Positions 47,978 through 58,706 of a DNA stretch of 64,000 bases are shown piece by piece. A program made the position numbers and the translations under genes. Under the pieces are notes generated by a model, which was not told where the DNA came from, did not search any database, and saw nothing but the letters and a program-made list of their open reading frames with translations. Each line of letters begins with the position of its first letter. Position 1 is the first letter of the stretch. Origin of the DNA: Sordariomycetes sp. S80-01Y (taxonomy: Eukaryota; Ascomycota; Sordariomycetes). The DNA lies in NCBI GenBank assembly GCA_037042185.1, contig JAXQJY010000024.1, positions 62,001-126,000 of the forward strand. Reading direction: 5' to 3'.

Positions 47978-49800
47978 CGTGCCATAGTCGATGAGAAGCG
48001 ACCTTCATCTTTCCATGGACTGGACAGAAGGGGAGAGTGTCGCGAATTGGGTACTTGATGAAATCGGGCCATTGCCGGGCATCGAGATGTCCGAACAGGA
48101 CGAGGCTTGACATCACTGGCGTTCAGGCGGTCACAACACTTCAAATGGCGTTAGGCTGGGTATCATGTCTTCATACAGCTCAAAAGACTATGACAGCGTG
48201 GGCTGGGTGTTCATATTCAGATTCAACGTAATCGTTTCTTCCGTGAGACTCCTAGCCAGCTAAGGTGCCTGTAGGTAGTGGGGTATGAGCAGTACTAAGT
48301 CCTAGTGGTTCCCACCCTTGGCGGGCACTTTTGACCATACGTTGGCCGATACGCGTGTACACTTGGCCGAGGTTTCGTCAGTGAAGTCATTGGCAAGACC
48401 AAGCCAAATCGCTCTCTGCAGCCGGGAGGCCGGATCCGGAGCTCACCATCACGTACTCCGTAGCGAAAGTTTACCTGAATGCGGATGCGGAGCCATTCCT
48501 CAGTGCGTTAAGGTGAAGATGCCGCTGCATGGGCTAAAAAATCCATGGCAGAGATGCTTATAAAACCGGGAAAACTAGTCGATGCAAGAGCAGGAGCGAT
48601 GGAACGTCGTCTGAGGCTGAGCAGGATATAGCTGTCGCGCACGCCGAGATGCGACGTCGAAGGTTGAGATGTTGAAATTGGACCTGTGGAGAGGTGTGAG
48701 TTGATTGGGCGGCTTGGCGGTTGATGGCGGGGCCGCGTGGCTGAGGTTTTGGGGCCTGTGGATACGTCATCGCCGGGCAGCAACCGAGACACTTCCATCA
48801 TTTCCGCCGGGGCGATGTCATTTGTCGCCCAGAGCTCTGCCAGCTCTTCTTGTCTTCGGCTACGGAAACGGGAGGGTTTGGCTTTGCGAGAGCTGTCCTT
48901 AGGCCTTGGAATCGTCATTGAAGGTGGGACGCAGCGAATGTCGATCGAAACCGGAATTGTTCTTACGTGGACAGGCACAAGAGTACGGAGTACAGATGAG
49001 CAGCAGCGCTAACATCGAGAATCCCTGCCATGATCCACGCTCGGCAGAGAATACGTCACAATTGGTCAGGTAAGGTAGGCAAGTGCCTTAGGCTGTAGCC
49101 GAGCGCAGACATTGGGCAGAAGGGTCCGTAGAGCCGATGGGGCAACCAAGCACAGAACTTCTTAGATGCTTCTCACTTCTTGTTGTCGAGTGTCATGATC
49201 GTCCAGCAATCTCTTGTGCCTTGCCACGGTCTGTCCGACAACAGCTACGACTCATTTGAGGCTGCCTCTGACCCCTTCCATCTGCTACACCTGCCAGTGG
49301 CCCTAGCCAACTCTTCTCTCTCACTGCCCAGGCCTGTTCGTAGCAGAGGCTTGTGATTATGTCTTTGCTTGTCGTCCGCTGAAAAGAACAATCAACTGTG
49401 TGCGACTCGGTCTAGGAATCGCCGAGGACGGGAGTGACACGCTAATTTGCACTAAGTACCAGTCTTAGGCGCACGTTAGCTTGGGCGCCGAGACTCGCCG
49501 TCATCCGCTATCGAGCGCGCATTGCGTCAACAACCAGCAATTGGCATCTGAGCGGCATCCACCTTCGTCACCGACTCCCTCCACATCCACATCCCCATAC
49601 ATTTCCCCCCCTCTTCCCTGAAGCAAACCGATTCGGCAGCCCATTCCGATTTGCTCTTCTCCTCACGCCTGTTGTTGCTTTTCACCAATTGCTGTGCATC
49701 GCCCCTTGTGTCGAAGTCGCAGTCGCAGTCGCACCCGCAGTCGCAGTGCTCTGGCGACGATCCTTGCCACCTGAAGCAAACATCAAACACCCGTCCCAAC
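47978..49800. other. Gene-poor stretch before SLM1-like gene
   Basis: About 1.8 kb with no recognised gene. A minus-strand frame at 48508-48978 is rich in Ser/Pro/Arg but has no family motif. The 3' part is the SLM1 promoter and 5' leader with a GCAGTC-rich run at about 49715-49750. Confidence 0.45.
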
Positions 49801-52350
49801 ATGGACTACTCGTCATCATATCGCTCTCCTTCAAACTCCCGTCTCCCGCAGCACGACCCCCAGCAGCCGACGTACGCCAACAACATTGATCACCACGACG
49901 CCGCCTACAACCCCTCCGTCGACGGCAGCGGCGGCGCACAGCAGCACCAGGAACATCTTCAGCCAGGAGGCCGCTTCACCGAGGAGTGGGACGCCAGCCA
50001 GCGCGGCAGCTCCATCATCGACGGCCGCAACGGGCGCACGGGAAGCACCATGCAGCGCACCGCCAGTGTTCGTAGCTATAACCCCGGCGATGACGAAGCT
50101 CCCATCACCACCCAGCAGCTGCCCAGCCGGGGTAACACGCTGAAGAAGAAGAACTCGATGCGCCGCAGCGGCAGCCTCGGAAGGAGCGGCAGCAGACGAA
50201 GCATGAGGGCTGGCAGCGTCAAGAGTCTGGCTCTGCACTCTTCATCTGGCGATCCGGATGAGGCTCACAGCGCTTTCTACTGCCCGGTACCAACTACCGG
50301 AAACCCCACCGAGGTTCTGATCAACCGATTCCAGTGTAGGTACTCCGTCGAGCAGCCCCTCAATAGAAGCTAACAGAAATAGCATGGCGCAAGGTTCTCA
50401 AGGATCTGATCGCATACTTCCGCGAGATTCAGAACCACTATGAGCACCGCAGCAAAGCCCTCGTCAAGCTCGCCAACACCTCCAACAATATCTCCATGCC
50501 ACCCGGATTCCTCAACTCAGCTGGCATCGACGATGCCCTGCAATTCCTGCGTGCCTATAACAAGAACGCGATTGTCGAGGCGAACAAGGCCAAGGACATC
50601 GAGGAGGATGTCATACTTGCTTTGACTGGTCTGCGCAGCGACCTGCAGCAGAAGATCAAGGAAATCAAGAACCTGTCGGGCGATTTTAAGAATTCAGTCG
50701 AAAAGGAAATGGACAACACACGCAAGGCCGTCAAGGCGCTACAGGACGTGCTCGGAAAGAATGAGGCTGATGACGCGAGCACGACTGGCAAGCAGGATCC
50801 ATTCTTGCTGCGCTTGGCTGTTGACCGTCAGGTTGAGCGTCAGCTGGATGAGGAAAACTACTTGCATCAGGCTTACTTGAACCTTGAGAATTCAGGGCGT
50901 GAGCTAGAATCCATCGTGGTGGGCGAGATCCAGAAGGCCTACAACGCATATGCCGGCATTCTCAAGCGCGAGGCCGACAACGCCTACAGCGTCACCGAGG
51001 AGCTGCGGGACGGACCTATCTCTATGCCCAAGGACCAGGAGTGGATACACTTTGTTACCCACGACGACCAGTTCCTCGATCCCACAATTCCTCTGCGAAC
51101 GCCTCAGCACATTCACTACCCTGGTCAGGATCATGTGGCTGCCCAGGAGATCCGAGGCGGGCTGCTCGAGCGCAAGAGCAAGTACTTGAAGAGCTACACG
51201 GCAGGATGGTACGTATCATCTTCTAGCATCATCTGTTCACACTGACGCATACAGGTACGTTCTGTCGACAACACACCTTCACGAGTTCAAGTCGGCAGAC
51301 AAGGGCCAAGCCCCCGTCATGTCGCTCTATCTGCCGGAGCAGAAGCTCGGTTCGCACTCGACTGGCGACGGATCTTCGAACAAGTTCATCCTCAAGGGAC
51401 GCCAGACCGGTGCAATGCATCGCGGACACACCTGGGTCTTCCGCGCCGAGAGTCACGACACCATGATGGCCTGGTACGAGGATATCAAGGCACTCACCGA
51501 GAGGACGCCAGAGGAGCGTAACCAGTTCGTCCGCCATCATTCTAGGAGTCTGAGCCAATCCTCCCGTCGCTCCGCCAGCAGCGACGGCCTCGTCGATGAG
51601 GATGACGAAGAGCCCTTCTCGGCAGGCTCGCAAATCGACGTGAACCCCCGTCCCCAGTATGACGCGGCGTCTCGACGATCACAACCAGGTGGGCGGTTCC
51701 CATCTGATATCCAAGTCAATGCACAGCGTGGCTTACAGGCCCATCGATCGCCATCTAGTCTAAGTTCAACTTCCAGAGATCAGCATGAGTCAAACGCCCA
51801 GGCCGCTGCTGCCGCCTCTGCGCTTCCTGGTTCCGGCGTGGGCGGCGTCACGTACGCTCAGCAGAGTCAGGGTGGCTATCATGATCTGGAGCAGACCCCA
51901 GTCGACGAGTCCTCGCACGCCGCCATGGCCCAAAAGGACGCTCAAAATGACGGCGTGAATCCCTACACGAGCGAGCCGGTGCAACGACATCAGCAGCAGG
52001 TGTACCAGCAAGATCACACGTACGTTGCGCCAATAATGACTACGATGCCCACACAAAACGAGTCTCGTCCCGAACCAGCAGAACAGTCAGCGGAGCGAAC
52101 AGTCAGCCAGGAGCCTCAAGTTGCTGAAGGACACCAAGATGGTACCCCCAGCTTCGTTGTCGCCGGCACCACTGCCCCCGTTCCGGTCAACGAGTCAAAC
52201 ACCACAGCAAGCGGCCCGTTCGTGAGCACATCCGACAAGCCCAGCGAAGCTCCTAGCCCGGTGCGACCAGCTGGCAACAGGAACGATAGTGTCAACACCA
52301 TCTCGAACCTGCACGTACCTGGCGGCTACCCCCGTAACAGCCTTGCTTGA
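49801..52350 (+). CDS. SLM1/SLM2-like PH-domain TORC2 effector
   Basis: Three exons (49801-50335, 50383-51208, 51255-52350) give 818 residues. Slm1/Slm2 bind PI(4,5)P2 at the plasma membrane, sit at eisosomes and act downstream of TORC2 and calcineurin on actin and sphingolipid control. The first 150 residues are Gln/Ser-rich and basic (KKKNSMRRSGSLGRSGSRRS). An F-BAR-like coiled region follows (WRKVLKDLIAYFREIQNHYEHRSKALVKL, LRSDLQQKIKEIKNLSGDFKNS). The PH domain spans about 434-537 (RGGLLERKSKYLKSYTAGWYVLS...FRAESHDTMMAWYEDIKALTER). The last 280 residues are disordered and Ser/Gln/Pro-rich. The splice after Gly-Trp lies between two copies of GGTACGT, but both frames agree with the family. 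Confidence 0.9.
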
Positions 52351-53051
52351 ACAGCTCCATATTATCATCATTTTCCTGCAGTATCATTTCCTTGGTTTCA
52401 TGTTTTTAAATGTATATCACTGAATCATTCTCATCCCTTTGCGCGTGGTGTGCGTTTCCGTTTGTCGTGGGAGCTCCAAGGTGGAAAGGATGGTTACAAA
52501 TGGAGCGGCTGGCCGGGTTTTCGGGCGTCTCTCTCATGGCAGTAGGCATTCTTTGAGTAATATACTTCGCACAGCATCTCTACCTTCGTAATGCCTGCAC
52601 ATGATCGATGATTCCACGTTACGTTGATGGGCGATTGATTCTATCATGGGCCTTGGATCATATGACGTATTGGTCGTGGAAATTTGTAGCAAGCACAGTA
52701 GAAATTAATCAAAGTTGGTAACTGAGAAAGTAACAATTTACATGAGGTAGACAAAGTGTCAAAAATTCAACGCTCCTAGTAAAATATAATACAACCCCGT
52801 TATGGTGTCGCGGCCACGACGATCTGAGAGGTTGAATGCGGCTATTTGGCAAAAACGTTGTTCCGCCCCCACATCCAACGCAAGGCTGGCCCGCCGAATT
52901 TTTCCACCGAGCACACCTCACAAAAAAAAGTTCGGACGTCCGTCGCATCGCCAACGACTGCAAACCCACCACGACGACAACAGCCCACGTCGCAACCACG
53001 AGCCAATCGCAGACGGATTCGACGGGAACGAAGCGCACACATTCCGACATC
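52351..53051. other. SLM1-like 3' UTR and GAR1 promoter
   Basis: About 700 bp between two plus-strand genes. It contains AT-rich 3' UTR-like DNA and the GAR1 promoter with C/A-rich leader near 52960-53040. No gene recognised. Confidence 0.5.
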
Positions 53052-53814
53052 ATGTCTTTCCGAGGTGGAGGCCGAGGAGGCGGCTTTGGCGGACGCGGAG
53101 GCGGTCGTGGCGGTGGTATGCCTTCCTTCGACCCGTGGAGCCATTGAGGCGGATTGCTGACGTTGAATAGGCCGCGGTGGTTTCCAGCAGCGAGATTTTG
53201 GTCCTCCTGCCACCGTCTTGGGTTTGTGCCCCCGAACCCATCACTGGTGAAAAGAAACACGAATGAGCTGACGAGTCTTGTTAGAAATGGGCAAGTTCAT
53301 GCACGCCTGCGAGGGCGAGATGGTGTGCGAATCCATCAACCCCAAGGTCCCCCACTTCAACGCCCAGATCTTCCTCGAGAACAAGACGGCCGTCGGCAAG
53401 GTCGACGAGGTGCTCGGCCCCATCAACCAGGTCTACTTCACCATCAAGCCCTCCGAGGGCATCCAGGCCACGAGCTTCAAGGAGGGGGACAAGTTCTACA
53501 TCGGATCCGAGAAGCTGCTGCCCCTTGAGAAGTTCCTGCCCAAGCCCAAGCCGGCGGGCGGCGCGCCCAAGGTCAAGCGCGCGGGAGGACGGGGCGGTCC
53601 CAGGGGTGCGGGCCGTGGCGGCCCACGGGGCGGCGGTGGTTTCCGCGGCAGGGGAGGTGCCGGTGGTTTCTCGAGAGGAGGCGGCCGCGGTGGCTCTGGC
53701 TTCGGCGGTCGCGGCGGTGGTGGCCGTGGGGGAGGTGGCTTCTCGAGGGGAGGCGGTCGCGGTGGCTCTAGCTTTGGCGGACGCGGCGGTGGCGGATTCA
53801 GCCGTGGACGGTGA
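53052..53814 (+). CDS. GAR1: H/ACA snoRNP protein GAR1
   Basis: Three exons (53052-53115, 53171-53221, 53285-53814) give 214 residues. Gar1 is a core protein of H/ACA snoRNPs, which guide pseudouridylation of rRNA, in the nucleolus. It starts with an RGG box ([16 protein letters not shown]), then the conserved beta-barrel: [58 protein letters not shown] and [20 protein letters not shown]. The tail, about 140-214, is an RGG/FSRGG box. Exon 2 is only 51 nt. Two close donors (GTGGTA and GTATGC) end exon 1 in the same phase, so one Gly may be optional. The start is the ATG at 53052; the frame above is random. Confidence 0.95.
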
Positions 53815-54318
53815 TCATCTTTCATGTGCGGTCATGTGCTTGAGAAACTGGATGAAGGGTTCAAACGGCGTTAATGGGGGCTCTGGATTTCCGAATGACA
53901 TTTTGCTGTGGTCGTTGCTTGTGGATATGGGTTCAATATGCACGTATGGGCCTTGTACAGCTGCAATGGGAAACAATACCTTTCTCTCTCGCTTGACATC
54001 TGATGCCCTTACCGCGATGGTCGCGCTACCGCTTGAGACACATGCTCGATCTGTGAGTATGCCATTGTTTTAGTGTACTAACTGAGTGGGCTAAGTAGAC
54101 TGTCTTTTCCGGACATGGACGACTGCCATCCCACCCTCTATCGTTTGCGCCTCCGATGTCTTCGTGTATCCTCTGACGCCTTGGCAAATTGTTTCACTGC
54201 TGTCCTGAACATCAATCATCACTACTACACGCCTCCTACTAAACTTGAGTGTTCAAGCGGTATCATCTCAAGCTAGCTTGAACACTTCGAGCCCTCCTCG
54301 TCTGCCCATACGTTATTT
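53815..54318. other. Convergent gap GAR1 / CHO1
   Basis: About 500 bp between two converging genes, holding their 3' UTRs. No gene recognised. Confidence 0.5.
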
Positions 54319-55174
54319 TTAAGGCTTGGGTATCCGGATAGTCCTGGACACCATTAGACACCCGTGTGCGACAAACAGCGCGACGATGGGGTGCACTTCC
54401 AAGGCAGTCCCCTCACACCAGACGCCGAGCGGGAGGTCCTCCAAAACCCATCGGTTCCACACCCACCATGCCATGATGCCGTCGACGCCCAAGCTGGTCG
54501 GGATCGGGGTGCCCTCGAAGAACTTGCTCTTCCCGCTGGCATCCTTGGGCAGTGTGCTGACCGTCACGTTGAACCTCGCCAGTCTCGTCAGGCCGCAAAG
54601 CACGAAGAAGGTCAGGAGGACGGTGTCGGCGAGCGAGCGCATGCCAATGGTGAAGGCGACCATGGCGGGGGCGACGCCGAAGGAGATGAGGTCGGCGAGG
54701 GAGTCAAGCTCCTGGCCCATCAGCGAGGACTTCTTGCGCCAGCGCGCGACCTTGCCGTCGAAGGCGTCGAAGAAGAAGCCAAACGGCAGAAAGGCGAGGG
54801 CGAGCCAGACGTTGTCCATGTCGGTGGGGTCGCCTAGGGAGTAGCGGAGCGAGGAGAAGATGGACATGGTGCCGCAGAAACCTGTATAGCTTGTCAGTCC
54901 CTGTTTCTTCGGGGTTCCGTTTTCCTCCCCACGGGTAGCTCGTGGGAGAAACGGATGGTCTCGGCGTACCGTTCATGAGAGTGATCAAGTCAGCCAAGTG
55001 CATCGCGCGCACGAGGGAGAAGTGGCCCACATCCTGGGAGAGAAGCATCTTCTGCTTGTCCAAGGCTGGATTCGTCAGTCGGTTGTCTGGCAGCTTCGGG
55101 CACTTCGACGTACCAGGCGACTCAGAGGCCTTTGCAACGCTCCCGTTGGAGCTAGCAGAAGCCCGTTTCGACAT
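54319..55174 (-). CDS. CHO1: Phosphatidylserine synthase
   Basis: Two exons, 55174-54970 and 54881-54319, joined across an 88-nt intron, give 255 residues. The enzyme joins CDP-diacylglycerol and serine to make phosphatidylserine in the ER membrane, the first step of the CDP-DAG route to PE and PC. The N-terminal exon has the conserved MLLSQDVGHFSLVRAMHLAD. The CDP-alcohol phosphotransferase motif spans about 110-132, with DGKVAR, then GQELDSLAD, matching DGxxAR-x8-GxxxDxxxD. Several membrane helices are visible (WLALAFLPFGFFFDAF, LLTFFVLCGLTRLARF, IVALFVAHGCLM). The protein ends RTIRIPKP. The long intron begins GTACGC, a weaker donor than its neighbours use. Confidence 0.95.
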
Positions 55175-56221
55175 TTGCGCGACTTGGCTTCCGTCGCACT
55201 GTTAATTAGAGATTCTTGTTTCGTAGAATGTCGTGGCGGCCGGGGTTGAATGCTGACGAGGATAAGCTGTTGATCGTGAAAGTTGGAGGTTGGAGAAAGC
55301 AGAGCAGCCCTTGTTGAAACTCCGGTGCGGTGAATGGTGGGGATGCTGGCAGCAGGCTTGCCGCTGTTGAGGACGGGCGCCAATGACTTCATAACGTGGA
55401 TTGGCATGCCGGCCTGCACAACTCCAGGATCCTGATTTAGTGCATCGGACCTCGACACGTGATATGGTCATCGTCATGAGCCGCACTGAACACGGGGCAT
55501 TGCTCGGCACTTCAATGCCTCCCATACCATAGTACTACTAAGTAGCCACCCCGACAAGGGTTGTCTTCGTGATCCGTTCCTGGCGCCAATAAGCCTGTGC
55601 TGTCACTGCTTCACCCTGCCCAGAGGTGATTACACAGGCAACCAATCTTCAGTTTCCTAGGCCATTCGACCGGAACTCGGTGGCGAGCTTCACTATATGT
55701 GTCCGAATTTTAGTGACACTTCCAAACGATAGGTAATCAGTGCTAGGACGACTACCTAGTACTACTATAGTAGTAGGGTATCAACAAGGTGCGATATTGC
55801 GGCGGGGTTTTGCTTTGCTTCATTGCTATTCCATCCTGTAGCTTTACCGAATGCTAGCCAACATTCACGTCGATTCCGTGTAGACCTGATCCATGCATGG
55901 TAATGACAGGATATTTCCCAACGCAGAACAACTCAGCCCACCTATGCTGTATGCCACTCCGCCGTGCCCGTATGTATTAATCTATCGTAATGTTTTCGCA
56001 GATGATGTCAAATGAATGCCTCTGAATTTCGTCGATCAATTGTCGTTGCTTCAAAGTCGAGGAGCCGTAGGTTGGTTAAAATGCAGTCATTCCTCCCTTT
56101 GCCGTGGTTGAACAAGCCGAATTTCGCCTGTAGATGATGCAATGTCCTGTTTCTTCAATGTACACTCCTCCAGATACGTGCTATTCGTTGTGGTAAGCCA
56201 GTCGAGGCACGATGCAGCACC
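55175..56221. other. CHO1 promoter and metallopeptidase 3' region
   Basis: About 1 kb with no gene recognised. A 16-bp perfect palindrome, TACTACTATAGTAGTA, lies at 55760-55775, and a related half-site at about 55531-55540. The region is AT-richer than the genes. Confidence 0.5.
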
Positions 56222-58706
56222 TCATCGTCCAATGATGATCGAAAACCCATCAAGCCAAGGGCCGCAGGTTCCAGATACGCCGCAAATGTTGAAGCCCCGT
56301 GGGGGCATCACAGTGTGTGCTTCGCCTCCGTGTGTTTTTCCAAATATTGGGGATCTCCTCCCAAGGTTCGTCAAAAGTTGGATGCCATCTATCCAAACGC
56401 CGGCTCTGACGTGGAAGCCGCTGATGATTTCGCCCCGACGAATGTCTGCGACGTGGTTAGACCTGCAAGCGCAAAGCCAAATCATAAAACTTACCAAAAT
56501 CGAATGCGTCTCCTCCCTTCTTGCCACCCCTTTTCCCAAACAACTGTGAGGACTTGTCGTCGTAGAAAAACTCCAATCCATCAACTGCCGAGCCATGGTA
56601 GACTACGACCCGTGACATGACTCTATCCGTTCGAAGAGCACTAGAGAACACCACCTCTTGCGGCTCACTGCCTTGCATGCTCGAATGGCCCAGCTTCTGA
56701 CTACGGAACGCTGGGTGGCCGTTTTCGAGCTTGATGAAGGACTCCTTGGACACAAATTGCCTAAAGTCGCTGATTTCAAGCGAGCCACCGCCATGGGAGT
56801 GGATGGCTACCCTGACGTTGCCTTTTCTTTTAGGCGGCGGTAGCCTCGCGCGAAGATCTTCTTCCACCATGTTGACCTGGCGCTGACCCGTGGAAGGCGT
56901 GTTCGATCCAAACTCGAGCCACGTGTGGCAGACATCGTCTCCGTCCGCAAAGATCTCCACGAAGGATATGCCCGATGGCGCAACTACTAGAGCGTTGCCG
57001 CTCTCCACTGGGTAGGCCTGCACACTTCCGTCGCTTGGCAACGGCGAGTCGCCAGGCATTCGGAAAGCAGGATGTGATCTGAAGCGCAGCGCATCCAGTC
57101 GATGCCATCCGCACTCGTCGCCCTGCAGACAAAGGCCACCCTTGTGCTTGCTCCGCGTCGAGTAAGCCTCGCGGGCCACAAATGTCCGGTTGAGTACCAC
57201 ATAGTCCCGCAGCATGACGCCACTCTCTTGATGAGGACACCCAAATAGGTGACCGACCTCGTGTAGGTGAGCTCCGATACCGAGATTGGCCGCCTCCCAG
57301 GAGCTCCCAGCTTCGTTGCAGTCATTAGCAACGTAATTAGTGTCGGTTGGTGTGCAGTCGGTGAATGCAGGGACAACCTCTTCCAGGCTCGAGGGGTAGC
57401 TGTGCAAGCAATGTGATCCGAATATCGATAACTGTAGCTCTCCGGCATTTCCACCCAGCGCCGCATGTCCAGTAATGGTTTTTTGCCCGACATCCCAGTG
57501 AGCATCCATGATCAAAACTGTCACGTACAGTTTCTGCCCTGGCGACGGCTGAAAGTAGCTCCTTACAGCGTCCGCCGCAATGCCATAGAGCGCATTCTTG
57601 TCAGTCGCAGGCTTGTGCTGTTGCGCCTTGTTCAGATCTCTGATCTCGGCCATGGTCTTTTCTGAGCGAATGATGTGGATTTTGGCTTCTGACCGCATCG
57701 TCCCGGTCTCGCGATCCCGATGGTTTGCCGTACCGGAGGTCCATTGCTCTTCGAAACGGAATGTTCGACGACCCAGCTTGTGTCGCCGCATCTGCTCGGC
57801 TGTGAAAGCTTGCCAGAGGTAGGCGGCCATTCGAAACTTGCTGACCGCTGTCTCAAGCATATTGCCCTCCTTCTCCGCACGCGCGGGAGTTGCGTCGTAC
57901 ATGCCCGGGGAGTCCTTTGCTAGCATAATGGCCAGCTGTAAAGGCGGCGTATTCAACGGCGGTATCATGTGTACGGTGAGATAGGAGGCGTGAATCGGGT
58001 TGGTGCTTGCTGAATTGGCGATCTTGGGACTGCTGAACTCAAGCCGAACCTTGTTCGGCCCTGGTTGGAGGTAGACGAGGCCTTTGAAGCGAGAAGAGCA
58101 TACTGGCCATGTTACGGCGGGGAAGTCGTCGTCCAGCTTGGTTATCGTAAGATTTCCATCTATTGCTTGCTGGTCTGGATCGCCAATGGTTCCGTGCAGA
58201 AGAAGCACTTTCTGATATACCTGGAAGGCAGTTAGCACGTCATCCACAGCCTGATTAAGCCTCGACGTGGGCTAATCGCTGCCTTGCCCATTCCCAAAGC
58301 AGCGATTCGTGAAGCTTGGCTTCCGATTGTAACCTACAAATAAACCGTCGTGCGCATTGTGCACCCTCGGCGCATACTTGCTGACCGGCAAATTCCTCCC
58401 ATGGATCGAAGGCGTACCGAGCCCAGACATACCCGAGACACTGTATCGGTTCGTAGTGGCAGCCAGCGGAGGCCGACGAGCTTCGCCACCGTTCAGTGTT
58501 GTTTGCGAGGCATTGGGATCCTTGACCTGCAAATCCAAGGCCGGGTCTGAGTGGTGCTGTATGGAGGCAGGCGTCTGAGCTCCACTAGAAGGACCGGTAC
58601 CCTGACTGTTGGCGCCGCCTTCGCTGCTATCGTCGGTGGTGGACTGGTCGGTTCGGAAGCTTGCTCGTGAACGGCGGCGCAGGCTCTTGAGGAAAGTGGG
58701 AGCCAT
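56222..58706 (-). CDS. Putative zinc metallopeptidase with C-terminal jacalin-like domain
   Basis: Three exons (58706-58338, 58220-56495, 56445-56222) give 772 residues. The N-terminus is basic then Ser/Thr-rich (KSLRRRSRASFRTD). The fungal Metallopep (PF12044-type) body shows KVLLLHGTIGDPDQQAIDGN, FKGLVYLQPGPNKVRLEF and LQLAIMLAKDSPGMYD, then the zinc site HEVGH at 443-447 with a third His at about 453 (GCPH), a metzincin-like HExxHxxGxxH pattern. The last about 130 residues, including GFHVRAGVWIDGIQLLT and RGFNICGVSGTCGPWLDGF, form a jacalin-like beta-prism. The last intron must end at CGCAG (56446), not at the nearer CAG, or the lectin frame is lost. Fission yeast has a protein of this type; substrate and location are unknown. 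No clear signal peptide is seen. Confidence 0.87.

Noticed and set aside
48508-48978. 156-residue Ser/Arg/Pro-rich minus frame
   Set aside because: No recognisable motif, no splice partner and composition close to random translation; left as uncertain non-coding DNA.
53496-53825. 109-residue Pro-rich frame antisense to GAR1
   Set aside because: It is the mirror of the RGG repeat (Gly-rich codons read as Pro), not a gene.
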